64,000 bases of DNA, from the NCBI GenBank assembly GCA_964572045.1, contig CAZNEI010000001.1, positions 1-64,000 of the forward strand, read 5' to 3'. The DNA comes from CBDCKR01 sp964572045. Lineage in GTDB: Bacteria; Gemmatimonadota; Gemmatimonadetes; Longimicrobiales; Gaopeijiaceae. Each line of letters starts with the position of its first letter. Within the stretch, counting starts at the first letter, position 1. The notes below the pieces were generated by a model, which was not told the origin of the DNA, did not search any database, and saw nothing but the letters and a program-made list of their open reading frames with translations. Below are positions 45,893 to 54,146 of this stretch, one piece after another. The translations under genes and the position numbers were made by a program.

Positions 45893-46183
45893 TCACCGTG
45901 CGGAGGTAGCGAAGTCCACCCGTTCCGCCAGATCTAAGTCCCTCTCGGTGAGAGCCTTGGCCTCGTGCGTGGTCAGGGTCAGGGTCACCGTCTTGTACTG
46001 AACGCGAATGTCGGGGTGGTGGTCCAGATCGTCGGCGAGACTCGCCACCCGGTTCACGAACACGATCGAGTCGCGGAAGGACGTGAACTTGAACTCCTTC
46101 GTGAGGGTCTGGCCCTCACGCCTCCAGCCCGTTCGTCCACTCAGCCACCCGTGGATCGATTCATCGTTGAGCTTCTTCGCCAT
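45893..46183 (-). CDS. Pterin-4a-carbinolamine dehydratase
   Basis: A 96-residue PCD/DCoH-like enzyme that dehydrates 4a-hydroxytetrahydrobiopterin. The active-site block LDHHPDIRVQYKTVTLTLTT carries the His-His pair and family sequence. The ATG at 46183 follows GGGAGG; the frame continues upstream but only across promoter sequence. No phenylalanine hydroxylase is encoded nearby, so it may act in general pterin salvage. Confidence 0.9.
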   Translation of the reverse strand: MAKKLNDESIHGWLSGRTGWRREGQTLTKEFKFTSFRDSIVFVNRVASLADDLDHHPDIRVQYKTVTLTLTTHEAKALTERDLDLAERVDFATSAR

Positions 46184-46268
46184 CGAGAGTCCGCCTCCCT
46201 TTCGCCACCTGCCCAATGAGTTGAAATTGGATGACTTAACCCAATAGACACCGCACCGTTCCAAGGGG

Positions 46269-46296
46269 TTGGAATCGGGATCGGTCCCCTTATATT
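46269..46296 (+). promoter_or_regulatory. Sigma-70-like promoter of the tRNA pair
   Basis: TTGGAA is followed after 16 bp by TATATT, close to consensus on both sides. Transcription would start near 46303, about 28 bases before tRNA-Glu. It is one of the clearest promoters in the window. Confidence 0.65.
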
Positions 46297-46330
46297 CTTT
46301 CGGCTCGTCCGCACAGGGGACGCGGGATTT

Positions 46331-46403
46331 GCCCCCATCGTCTAGTGGCCTAGGACACCTGGTTCTCAGCCAGGAAACCGGGGTTCGATTCCCCGTGGGG
46401 GTA
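46331..46403 (+). tRNA. tRNA-Glu (anticodon CTC)
   Basis: A complete cloverleaf: acceptor GCCCCCA pairs with TGGGGGT; anticodon stem CCTGG/CCAGG encloses the loop TTCTCAG (anticodon CTC); T-arm CGGGG-TTCGATT-CCCCG. The discriminator base is A and CCA is not encoded. It is followed 48 bases later by tRNA-Val, likely in one transcript. Confidence 0.95.
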
Positions 46404-46451
46404 CTGGTTTCGACCTATGGGATCAGGGCCATGGCTTGGGATCTCGGACGG

Positions 46452-46524
46452 GGTCGCTTAGCTCAGTTGGTAGAGCACTACGCTCACATCGTAGGGGTCA
46501 CTGGTTCGAGTCCAGTAGCGACCA
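46452..46524 (+). tRNA. tRNA-Val (anticodon CAC)
   Basis: Acceptor GGTCGCT pairs with AGCGACC. The D-arm contains AGCTCAGTTGGTAGAGC. The anticodon stem CTACG/CGTAG encloses CTCACAT (anticodon CAC). The T-arm is CTGG-TTCGAGT-CCAG. CCA is not encoded in the gene. Confidence 0.95.
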
Positions 46525-46618
46525 TTCACCCAGAGGCGGCGCGAGGGGCGCGAGGCCCTGAATTCGCCGCCGCGGGCGCCCTCCGCTGGACGGGTCCGAC
46601 AACGGTCTGGTGAGCCTC

Positions 46619-47482
46619 CTACCTGCCCACGAATCCTTCGATGGCCCGGGCGATATCGGCTGGAGCGTCCTCCTGCACGTAATGCTTCGCTTCGAGTCGT
46701 GTTGTGCGGACCGACCCGAAGTCTGACTTGAAGCGATCGATGAGCGACGACCCCAGGAATGGATCGAAGATCCCCCAGGTAAGGAGCAGGGGGAGCCGAC
46801 CCAGCACCGAGGAGACCTCGCTGGCGATCGTCCCGAGCCATCGGCCCGCCCCGTCGAGCTGCTTCGAGAGTTCCGCCACGCCGGCTCGGGAGTCGAACGT
46901 GCGAAGCGGTCCGCGGTAATGATCCATGACCTCCGGGGCAAGCCTGTGCTTGAGCCCAAGGGGCATGATCCGCTCCACCAATAGGTTCCTCTTGAAGATC
47001 TGGCCCTGTACGAACCGCGAGGACATGAACTTCGAAAAGCCCTGCATGAGCGGCGAGGCGGCGGGCCAGTACCAGGTGTTGCCCATGACGAGCGAGCGTA
47101 TGCGGTCGGGTTCGTCGAGGGCGATGCGCATCCCGATCGGGCCACCCCAGCCGTGCCCCATGACAGTAAGGTCTTCGAGTCCCAGGCTCTTGACGAACTC
47201 GGTGACCACGGACGCGTGCTCGGCGGCCGTGTATCCGTAGGTGGGCGGATGTACGGAGAGGCCGAACCCCGGATAGTCGACGGCGATGCACCGGAATCTC
47301 TTCCTGAGGCGGATCACGACGCCCCGGTAGAGGAAGCTCCAGGTCGGGTTGCCGTGGAGGAAGAGCAAGGGGGCTCCGGAGCCTTCGTCAATGTAGTGGA
47401 CCTGTCCGACGCTGCTCTGGAACCAGCGGGACTCGAACGGATAGAGCGATCGATCCGGAACGAAGGGTTCGAGTGGGGCCAT
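46619..47482 (-). CDS. Haloalkane-dehalogenase-like alpha/beta hydrolase lacking the nucleophile
   Basis: A 287-residue protein of the haloalkane dehalogenase/OleB branch. It has the halide/oxyanion motif HGNPTWSFLYR (residues 43-53), the strand-nucleophile region LTVMGHGWGGPIG, an acidic strand TWGIFDPF and His in EAKHYVQEDAP. In relatives the elbow reads G-[HQ]-D-W-G-G, with Asp as nucleophile; here residue 111 is Gly (codon GGC at 47150-47152). The rest of the active site is kept, so the protein is either inactive, rebuilt, or carries an A-to-G error. The start at 47482 lies 8 bp from the aconitase stop, so it is in the same operon. Confidence 0.85.
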   Translation of the reverse strand: MAPLEPFVPDRSLYPFESRWFQSSVGQVHYIDEGSGAPLLFLHGNPTWSFLYRGVVIRLRKRFRCIAVDYPGFGLSVHPPTYGYTAAEHASVVTEFVKSLGLEDLTVMGHGWGGPIGMRIALDEPDRIRSLVMGNTWYWPAASPLMQGFSKFMSSRFVQGQIFKRNLLVERIMPLGLKHRLAPEVMDHYRGPLRTFDSRAGVAELSKQLDGAGRWLGTIASEVSSVLGRLPLLLTWGIFDPFLGSSLIDRFKSDFGSVRTTRLEAKHYVQEDAPADIARAIEGFVGR

Positions 47483-47490
47483 CTTCGGCG

Positions 47491-49599
47491 TCAGGCCACC
47501 GCCGGGTCGCGCAAGGCGATCGGCTCGATCGCCTTGCCGGGCTCCCACTGCGTAACGAACCCCGCGATGGCGCTTGCCGCCACCGAATAGGGGGATACCA
47601 GGTACAGCTGGCCGGGGCCCGAGCGTCCGGGAAAGTCGCGGTTCTGCGATGACACCGACACTTCGTGCTCCGCTCGGGTCACGCCCGGGCCTGCGTTGAT
47701 GCAGGCTCCACAGCCGGGCTCGATGAAGGTGGCGCCCACGCTCTCGAACAGGGCGAGATAGCCCTCCCCCCGACAGTACTCGCGGACCTCCACCGAGCCG
47801 CACTGGATGTAGCACGCCACCTCGTCGGGGTGCACTCCCAGGCCTCCGGACTCCTGAGCCTCCCTGAACACGCGCGCGTACATGTCCATGTCCTGCTTCT
47901 TCCCCGCAGTGCACGAGCCCGCGTAGGCGACATCGATCCGGATCGGATCGTGGCGGAGCTCGGAGATCGGTACTCCGTTTCCCGGATCGCCGGGCAGCGC
48001 CACCATCGGCTCGATCGTCGCCGCGTCGATTTCGATGACCTTCACATACGAGGCCCCGGGGTCGCTCCGCATGCCCCGAATGAGCCGCTCGGCGTCCGGT
48101 CGCTCCATCCTACGGTTCTCGACGAGGAAGTCCACAGTCCTTTGATCTCCGGCAACGATGCCGGTGAAGGCACCGACCTCGGCGGCCATATTCGTCATCG
48201 TCGCTCGCTCGTCGACCGAAAGCCCCCCGACGGCGGAGCCCCCATATTCGATAACTTGGCCGATGGCATGTCCCTCCCGGACGTACGGTGTCCTGAGGAT
48301 CTCGAGCATGTAGTCCTTGGCCGTGACGTTGGGTCGGGGCTCGCCCGTGATCACGACCCGGAACGACTCGGGCACCCGGGCGCGGACATCCTTGGTGATC
48401 CAAGAGTTGAAGATGGCCGTGGTCCCTACGCCGAATGCGACGGCTCCGACCGTGCCGGCGTGCGGCGTGTGTGAGTCGGAGCCGATGATGACCATGCCGG
48501 GCTCCGCGTACTCCTCCGGGATCTTGGAGTGGCAGATCGCCTCAGACCCGAGCCGATCGCCCCCCTGCTCTCCGTAGAGGCGGACTCCGTGCCTCGCGGT
48601 GAATTCTCGCTGCTTGACCTCGAGTTCGTTAGCCACGCCGAGGAGGCCCTGCTCAACCCGCTCCTGGCTCATCACCTTCGAGAGAAACGTCAGGTGATCG
48701 CGGAAGAAGAGAACGCTCGAGGGATCTACAACCTTGCCGCCTTCTCCGACTTTCTCTTCGAAGAATATGGCAAACATCGGTGTCACGTATTCGTGCGAGA
48801 ACCGGATGTCGGTGCGGAAGAACTCGGCCTCTCCGGGCTCCACCCCGGACACACCGACACGATCATCCGCCGCGTCCACGATCCAGTGCTTCGCGAAGAT
48901 CTTCTCCGCCAGCGTCATGGGGGGCGGGAGCTGGGTGCCGGCGCGTCGGGGGAGCGGAACGGTCGCCTTGCCCTGGAGGCGGGCCACGTTGAACTCGAAG
49001 AGGCCGCCGTATTCGATGATCTGACGGGTGATCTCGTCCCGACCGGCGACGAACAACGACAGAGGAATCTCCTCGCCCTCTTCGATGCGGCGGACAATGT
49101 CGAAGTTCGTGGTCGCGAGGAGTCCCAGATCCTGGCAGTTCTCTTCGTAGATCCGCTCAAGGCTCTCCGCCGCGACCACCCGAAGGCCCGCCTTGAGCCC
49201 CGCATAGGGACTCGCCTCCCGGCTACTGCCTTTCCCGCGCCGCTTTCCGGCCACCGAGCAGACGAAGCCTCCTTCCTTCACCGCGTTTCGGCCGACGGGG
49301 CACTCGCGGGCGCTCGTCTGCGGATTGACCGTCGACAAGCCGAGATAGGGAAAGTCACCGAGCGTTTCGTCGTAGAAGAGACAGACGTGGGCGGGGGTGA
49401 TCTCGTCGGTGCTGATCTGATCGCGGAGCTTGGTTCTGATTTCGTCGGTGGGCTTGAGGTTCCGACCGACCGCCAACTGGGCCTCCATCAACTCCGAGTC
49501 GTCCACTAGCGAGTCGTCCACTAGGTGGAGGACGCGGCCCCTGAAGCGCTGCGTCGCTGGGCGCTTGTCGGGCGGGCAGTGGCGGATCGATGGGAGCAT
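47491..49599 (-). CDS. Aconitase-family hydro-lyase with N-terminal swivel domain
   Basis: A [4Fe-4S] dehydratase interconverting hydroxy acids via an unsaturated acid, such as aconitate, homoaconitate or isopropylmalate. The swivel domain comes first (residues about 20-200, with GKGSSREASPYA). The catalytic domain follows, with SDSHTPHAGTVGAVAFGVGTT, the first cluster Cys in SCTAGKKQ and the pair in PGCGACIN. Classical AcnA and LeuC place the swivel last or on a separate subunit, so this order is permuted, as in AcnB but without its HEAT domain. The substrate is unresolved. ATG 49599 is preferred to 49653. Confidence 0.82.
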   Translation of the reverse strand: MLPSIRHCPPDKRPATQRFRGRVLHLVDDSLVDDSELMEAQLAVGRNLKPTDEIRTKLRDQISTDEITPAHVCLFYDETLGDFPYLGLSTVNPQTSARECPVGRNAVKEGGFVCSVAGKRRGKGSSREASPYAGLKAGLRVVAAESLERIYEENCQDLGLLATTNFDIVRRIEEGEEIPLSLFVAGRDEITRQIIEYGGLFEFNVARLQGKATVPLPRRAGTQLPPPMTLAEKIFAKHWIVDAADDRVGVSGVEPGEAEFFRTDIRFSHEYVTPMFAIFFEEKVGEGGKVVDPSSVLFFRDHLTFLSKVMSQERVEQGLLGVANELEVKQREFTARHGVRLYGEQGGDRLGSEAICHSKIPEEYAEPGMVIIGSDSHTPHAGTVGAVAFGVGTTAIFNSWITKDVRARVPESFRVVITGEPRPNVTAKDYMLEILRTPYVREGHAIGQVIEYGGSAVGGLSVDERATMTNMAAEVGAFTGIVAGDQRTVDFLVENRRMERPDAERLIRGMRSDPGASYVKVIEIDAATIEPMVALPGDPGNGVPISELRHDPIRIDVAYAGSCTAGKKQDMDMYARVFREAQESGGLGVHPDEVACYIQCGSVEVREYCRGEGYLALFESVGATFIEPGCGACINAGPGVTRAEHEVSVSSQNRDFPGRSGPGQLYLVSPYSVAASAIAGFVTQWEPGKAIEPIALRDPAVA
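49496..49524. repeat. In-frame tandem direct repeat inside the aconitase gene
   Basis: GAGTCGTCCACTAG occurs twice in direct succession (copies start at 49496 and 49511). It encodes the doubled VDDSLVDDSEL near the N-terminus of the aconitase-family protein. The unit is 15 bp, so the frame is kept. Confidence 0.8.
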
Positions 49600-49654
49600 C
49601 ACAGTGAAGACGGACCGGGGCGGCGGCTCAGCCGCCACCCCCACCCGGTGCACC

Positions 49655-51070
49655 CTATGAGAAATCGACGCCGAAGAAGATGACCGCGACGAGGATCGCC
49701 GCCACCGCCGCTGGGGCGACGAAGCGGATGAAGAAGCGCCACACCTCGTACTTGAACCACCCCGGCTCCGTGCCGTCTACGAGCTGGCCCCGGGTGGCCT
49801 CGCGGGCCATGAGCCAGCCAGCCGCGAGTGTGATGCCGAGCCCGCCGGTGGGGAGCATCCAGTTGGAGACGAAGTGATCAGCCATTCCGAACCAGCTGGC
49901 CTTTCCGCCGAAGAGCATCTCGCCCAGGGGGCCGGGCAGCTGCAGGTTGGTGATCGCCGGGACGGCCCCGAAAGAGACGGCGGCGAGAACCGTGAAGAGG
50001 AAGACCAGGCCCCCGCACATTAGCGTCGCCTTCTGACGCCCCACCGCGTGCTCGTCGATCATGTAGCTCGCGACAACTTCGAGCAGCGACATCGTCGAGG
50101 TCAGGGCGGCGAGCGCCACGAGCACGTAGAAGAGCGGCCCCAACAGCCTCCCGAACGGGACTTCGGTGAAGAACAGCTCGGGGAGCGAGATGAAGAGCAT
50201 GCCCACGGTCCCCGTGCCGCTGACCTGGTCGGCCATTCCGGCGATGCTGAAGATCACCGAGAACATGATGATCGTCGCGAGGAGCGCGATGACGGTGTCG
50301 AGGAGGACGATCACGGCCGATGCCTTTACGACCGACTGGTCCTTGGAGATGTATGAACCATACGCGACCATCGCCCCCATACCGAGAGAGAGTGTGAAGA
50401 ACGAGTGTCCGAGCGCCTCGAGTACGCTGGCCGGCTCCAGCTCGGCGAAGCTCGGGCGGAAGATGAAGGCCAGGGCTTCGCCCGCCCCGCTCATCCCGAG
50501 CGCGGAGAAGAGGAGCAGCACCAGGATCCCGAACAGGATGGGCAGAAAGATCCTCGCGATGCGCTCGATTCCCTTTTGAACGCCGAAATACACGACGGCG
50601 ATCGTCGCGACGCTGAACAGGAGCGAGAGCCCGAGCTGCAGCGCTCCGTTGCCGGCTTGTCGTTCGAAGACCTCGCCCATCGAGGCGCCTGCGGGGAACC
50701 CGCCGATCATCCACGAGGACGAGGTCCAGAAGTAGAAGAGCGACCATCCCGCGATGACCGTGTAGTAGCTCAGCAGGATGAACCCGCAGAGCACCCCCCA
50801 GAGACCGAGGAGGCTCCACGCCGGCCCGACCGCGTCCTTCAGCGCGCCGACGATGCTCTTCTGCGTCTTTCGGCCGATAAGGAGCTCCGCCATCATGATC
50901 GGCAGGCCCACCGCCGCGATGCAGACCAGGTAGACGAGCACGAAGGCCCCGCCCTGGTTCTCCCACGTGATGAACGGGAACTTCCAGAGGTTTCCGAGAC
51001 CGATGGCGCTTCCGGTCGCCGCCAGAATGAGGCCCAGGTTGGAGGACCAATGGTCGCGGGGCTGATTCAT
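49655..51070 (-). CDS. Sodium-dependent amino-acid transporter (NSS/LeuT family)
   Basis: A 471-residue inner-membrane symporter with 11-12 TM helices. The first contains the unwound Na+/substrate site ATGSAIGLGNLWKFPF. TM6 and TM8 regions show FFTLSLGMGAMVAYGSY and STMSLLEVVASY, matching NSS sodium-site segments. LeuT-like proteins import amino acids; the substrate is unknown. The start at 51070 follows CAGGAG. It is transcribed towards the aconitase gene. Confidence 0.93.
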   Translation of the reverse strand: MNQPRDHWSSNLGLILAATGSAIGLGNLWKFPFITWENQGGAFVLVYLVCIAAVGLPIMMAELLIGRKTQKSIVGALKDAVGPAWSLLGLWGVLCGFILLSYYTVIAGWSLFYFWTSSSWMIGGFPAGASMGEVFERQAGNGALQLGLSLLFSVATIAVVYFGVQKGIERIARIFLPILFGILVLLLFSALGMSGAGEALAFIFRPSFAELEPASVLEALGHSFFTLSLGMGAMVAYGSYISKDQSVVKASAVIVLLDTVIALLATIIMFSVIFSIAGMADQVSGTGTVGMLFISLPELFFTEVPFGRLLGPLFYVLVALAALTSTMSLLEVVASYMIDEHAVGRQKATLMCGGLVFLFTVLAAVSFGAVPAITNLQLPGPLGEMLFGGKASWFGMADHFVSNWMLPTGGLGITLAAGWLMAREATRGQLVDGTEPGWFKYEVWRFFIRFVAPAAVAAILVAVIFFGVDFS

Positions 51071-51264
51071 CGAGTTGCTCCTGGCCGGGGGGCGGTTCGG
51101 GGTCGGGCCCAACATACCCGCACCACAGGACTTTGGCCAAGCAAGCCGATGAGGCTCCGTCCACAGGAGGTTCGGTCTCCGCCGGGCACTTGCGGAGCCC
51201 GGTGCCGGGAACGGCTCGGACGGCTGGGTTTTCAACCATCGGGGGAAGGGGGTACGTTTTCCGC

Positions 51265-53979
51265 ATGAAGATCGGACATGGCCTACGCGGACGGGGGGCG
51301 GGCGTCCTCGGCGTCGGATGCGCGGCGCTGATCGTCGGGGTCCTCGCTCCTCCGTTCCCTACCTCGTCGCAGATCGGCCCGGGCGGTAGCGATGTGGTGG
51401 AGGCCGGACTCACGTTGCGGCGGCTCGACGGCGTGAAGCGCGTGCTCATGATCGGGGCTCATCCCGACGACGAGGATACCTCGCTGCTCGCCGCCTTGGC
51501 ACACGGTATGGGAGTCGAGACGGCGTATCTCTCTCTGACCCGGGGCGAGGGCGGACAGAATATCCTCGGGCCCGAGCTCGGAGAAGGCCTCGGCATCATC
51601 CGCACAGGGGAGCTCGAAGCGGCCCGCGCAATGGACGGAGGCCGGCAGTTCTTTACGCGGGCCTTCGACTTCGGCTTCTCGAAGAGCGCGGACGAAGCCT
51701 TCGCCCGCTGGCCTCGGGAGGAGGTTCTCCGGGATATCGTGTGGGTGATCCGCACGTTCCGTCCGCACGTCGTCGTCTCGGTCTTTTCGGGGACTCCTCG
51801 TGACGGGCACGGACACCACCAAGCGGCCGGCATACTCGCGCGTGAGGCCTTCGACGCGGCGGCCGATCCGACGCGATTCGCCGACTTGCCCGGGGGTGGA
51901 GAGCGACCCTGGGAGGTCGCGAAGCTGTACGTGAGCCTCCGCTTCAGCCTCGAGCCGGCGCCGCTTCGGGTCGCCACCGGAACGTACGATCCCCTGCTCG
52001 GGCGCTCCTACCTGCAGTTGGCCATGGAGAGTCGGAGCCAGCACCGATCGCAGGAGATGGGTGCCCCTCAGCCCCTCGGTCCGGGCGCGTCCGGTCTTCG
52101 TCTCCTCGCAAGCCGCGTGGAGGAACCGGCAGGAGAGAGCGGACTCTTCGCAGGGGTCGACACGACCTTGGCGGGGCTCGTCGCGGGGCTCCCGGAAAAC
52201 GCCGCCACGCCGGTGCGCGAGCACCTGAGGGCGTACCGTGTGGCCATCTACGATGCGGCCGAGTCCCTCGATGCGTTTCGGCCCCAGCAGGCCGCCCGAC
52301 CGCTCGCGGTCGCCCATCGCCAGCTCGAAGCGATCTTCGGACGCATCCATGACCTCGGGGAGGCTGCGACGCCTCTGGCGCAACCGCTCGCTGTGCGCGC
52401 GGCGCAGATCCGCTGGGCTCTCATGAAGGTGGCATCCATCGTGGTCGACGTGAGGGCCAGCGACGATTTCGTGACGGCCGGCGAGGACGTGGACGTCGAT
52501 GTTCGGGTGTGGAACGGAGGGCCGTTCGCGCTGGAGCAAGCGCGGGTCGGCAGTGCGGGACCGGGTTCGTGGGCCGGAGGCTCAAGCGAATTCATCGGCA
52601 CCGGAGACCAGACCCTCGACCCCCGAAGGGTCGGTCCGGGCGAGGTCGCTCGCTGGACCTACCGGGTTCGCTTGGGCGACGCGCTCCCGCCGTCCCGCCT
52701 CTATTACCTCGAATCCCCGCGCATCGGGGACATCTATCGGTGGACGAACAACGACGGCTCGGAGACCCTGCCGCGGAATTGGCGAGCCCTCCTCAGCGCG
52801 GCGGGAGAGTTCGAGGTCCGCATCCCGGGGATCGAGGGGCCCGTGCACCTTGTATGGGGGAGCCGTGCGCAGTACGTCGGAGTGGACCCGGCCATGGGCG
52901 AGTATCGAGCGCCGGTGCTCGCGATGCCGGCTGTCTCCGTGGAGGTCGAGCCGGACAATACGGCGTGGCCGCTGGGCTCGCTCGAAGGAAGAGAGGTCAG
53001 GATCCTGCTCCGCAGCGAATCGCGCTCCCCGGTGTCGGGTCGCGTCGGCCTTGAGGCACCCGAGGGATGGGAGGTTGCACCGGCTGACACGCCCTTCGCG
53101 CTGGAGGGCGAGGGATCGACCCGGAGCTTCGCCTTCCGCGTCGAGCCGAGCCGGGCCGTGGAACCTGGAGACTACCTCTTTCGCGCGGTCGCCATCAAGG
53201 ATGACGCAGGGCGCTTTGACGAGCGCGTCGATGTGATCGACTATCCTCACATCGAGCGCACGCTCCACCTGCAGCCCGCCCGGATGAGGGTTACCGCGCT
53301 CCCCGTCGCCGTCGCCGAAGACATCAGGGTCGGCTATGTGACGGGCTCCGGTGATGACGGCCTCCGCGCCCTTCGCCAGATGGGCGTGGACGTGGAGGAG
53401 GTCCCGATCGAGCGGGTGCGCGAGGGAGACTACTCCCCCTATGACGTCCTCGTGCTTGGAATCCGCGTGTACGAGACGCGTCCCGACCTCGTGCGGGGGA
53501 ACGCCGGGGTCCTGGACTTCGCCCGCGCCGGTGGCACGGTCATCGTCCAATACAACAAGTTCGAGTACCCGCGAGGAGGGTTCGCCCCGTACCCGGTGAG
53601 CATGGGGACGGGGCGGTCGGCTCCGCGGGTCACGGACGAGGCATCCCCGGTGACGCTGCTCGATCCGGCTGCGCCGGTGTTCAATTCCCCCAACCGCATC
53701 ACGGCGGCGGACTTCGAGGGATGGGTGCAGGAGCGGGGTCTCTACTTCCTCAGCGAGTGGGACGAGCGCTTCAGGCCGCTCCTCGCACTCGCCGACCCGG
53801 GCGAAGATCCGGCGCGCGGATCGTTGCTGGTCGCGCCCGTGGGGGAGGGGGTCTACGTCTACGTGGCCCTCTCCTTGTTTCGTCAGCTTCCTGCGGGCGT
53901 GCCGGGGGCGTACCGGCTCTTCGCGAACCTCGTCTCGCTTGATGCCGACAGTTGGAATGCGCACCACGGATCGCGATGA
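51265..53979 (+). CDS. Secreted PIG-L family deacetylase with large C-terminal region
   Basis: A 904-residue protein. The N-terminus has a signal/anchor (GVLGVGCAALIVGVLAP). The PIG-L/LmbE fold occupies about residues 50-330, with zinc motifs AHPDDE and HGHHQAAG, expected to remove acetyl groups from an N-acetylated sugar or glycan. The long C-terminal part contains beta-sandwich-like stretches (VSVEVEPDNTAWPLGSLEGRE) and a final glutamine-amidotransferase-like alpha/beta region (GYVTGSGDDGLRALRQMGVD to YDVLVLGIRVYETRPDLV). Its stop overlaps the next gene in ATGA. Confidence 0.9.
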   Translation: MKIGHGLRGRGAGVLGVGCAALIVGVLAPPFPTSSQIGPGGSDVVEAGLTLRRLDGVKRVLMIGAHPDDEDTSLLAALAHGMGVETAYLSLTRGEGGQNILGPELGEGLGIIRTGELEAARAMDGGRQFFTRAFDFGFSKSADEAFARWPREEVLRDIVWVIRTFRPHVVVSVFSGTPRDGHGHHQAAGILAREAFDAAADPTRFADLPGGGERPWEVAKLYVSLRFSLEPAPLRVATGTYDPLLGRSYLQLAMESRSQHRSQEMGAPQPLGPGASGLRLLASRVEEPAGESGLFAGVDTTLAGLVAGLPENAATPVREHLRAYRVAIYDAAESLDAFRPQQAARPLAVAHRQLEAIFGRIHDLGEAATPLAQPLAVRAAQIRWALMKVASIVVDVRASDDFVTAGEDVDVDVRVWNGGPFALEQARVGSAGPGSWAGGSSEFIGTGDQTLDPRRVGPGEVARWTYRVRLGDALPPSRLYYLESPRIGDIYRWTNNDGSETLPRNWRALLSAAGEFEVRIPGIEGPVHLVWGSRAQYVGVDPAMGEYRAPVLAMPAVSVEVEPDNTAWPLGSLEGREVRILLRSESRSPVSGRVGLEAPEGWEVAPADTPFALEGEGSTRSFAFRVEPSRAVEPGDYLFRAVAIKDDAGRFDERVDVIDYPHIERTLHLQPARMRVTALPVAVAEDIRVGYVTGSGDDGLRALRQMGVDVEEVPIERVREGDYSPYDVLVLGIRVYETRPDLVRGNAGVLDFARAGGTVIVQYNKFEYPRGGFAPYPVSMGTGRSAPRVTDEASPVTLLDPAAPVFNSPNRITAADFEGWVQERGLYFLSEWDERFRPLLALADPGEDPARGSLLVAPVGEGVYVYVALSLFRQLPAGVPGAYRLFANLVSLDADSWNAHHGSR

Positions 53980-54146
53980 CCGACGCTGAGGGGAATCTTC
54001 GGGCCGGCGAGGAGGCCGGCCGGACCGGGCGGATCGGTATCTTTCCGAGCTGGGGTTGGCTGTACGGTGCCGTGATCCTCTACACCGCCGCACTGATCGT
54101 CCTATTGCAGATCTTTACGACCGCCGTCGACTTCGGGGCGCCGTGA
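53976..54146 (+). CDS. Small single-TM protein coupled to PIG-L and SSS genes
   Basis: A 56-residue protein with one C-terminal TM segment (LYGAVILYTAALIVLLQIF). Its ATG overlaps the PIG-L stop and its stop overlaps the GTG of the symporter, so all three are translated together. Many SSS transporters have a small partner (such as DUF485, DUF4212 or DUF3311 proteins). This protein is in the right place to be such a subunit, though I do not recognise its sequence. Confidence 0.7.
   Translation: MTDAEGNLRAGEEAGRTGRIGIFPSWGWLYGAVILYTAALIVLLQIFTTAVDFGAP

Noticed and set aside
49878..51449. 523-codon frame overlapping the NSS transporter on the same strand
   Set aside because: Very Arg/Gly/Pro-rich with no hydrophobic helices. 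The NSS frame has clear family motifs and a ribosome site.
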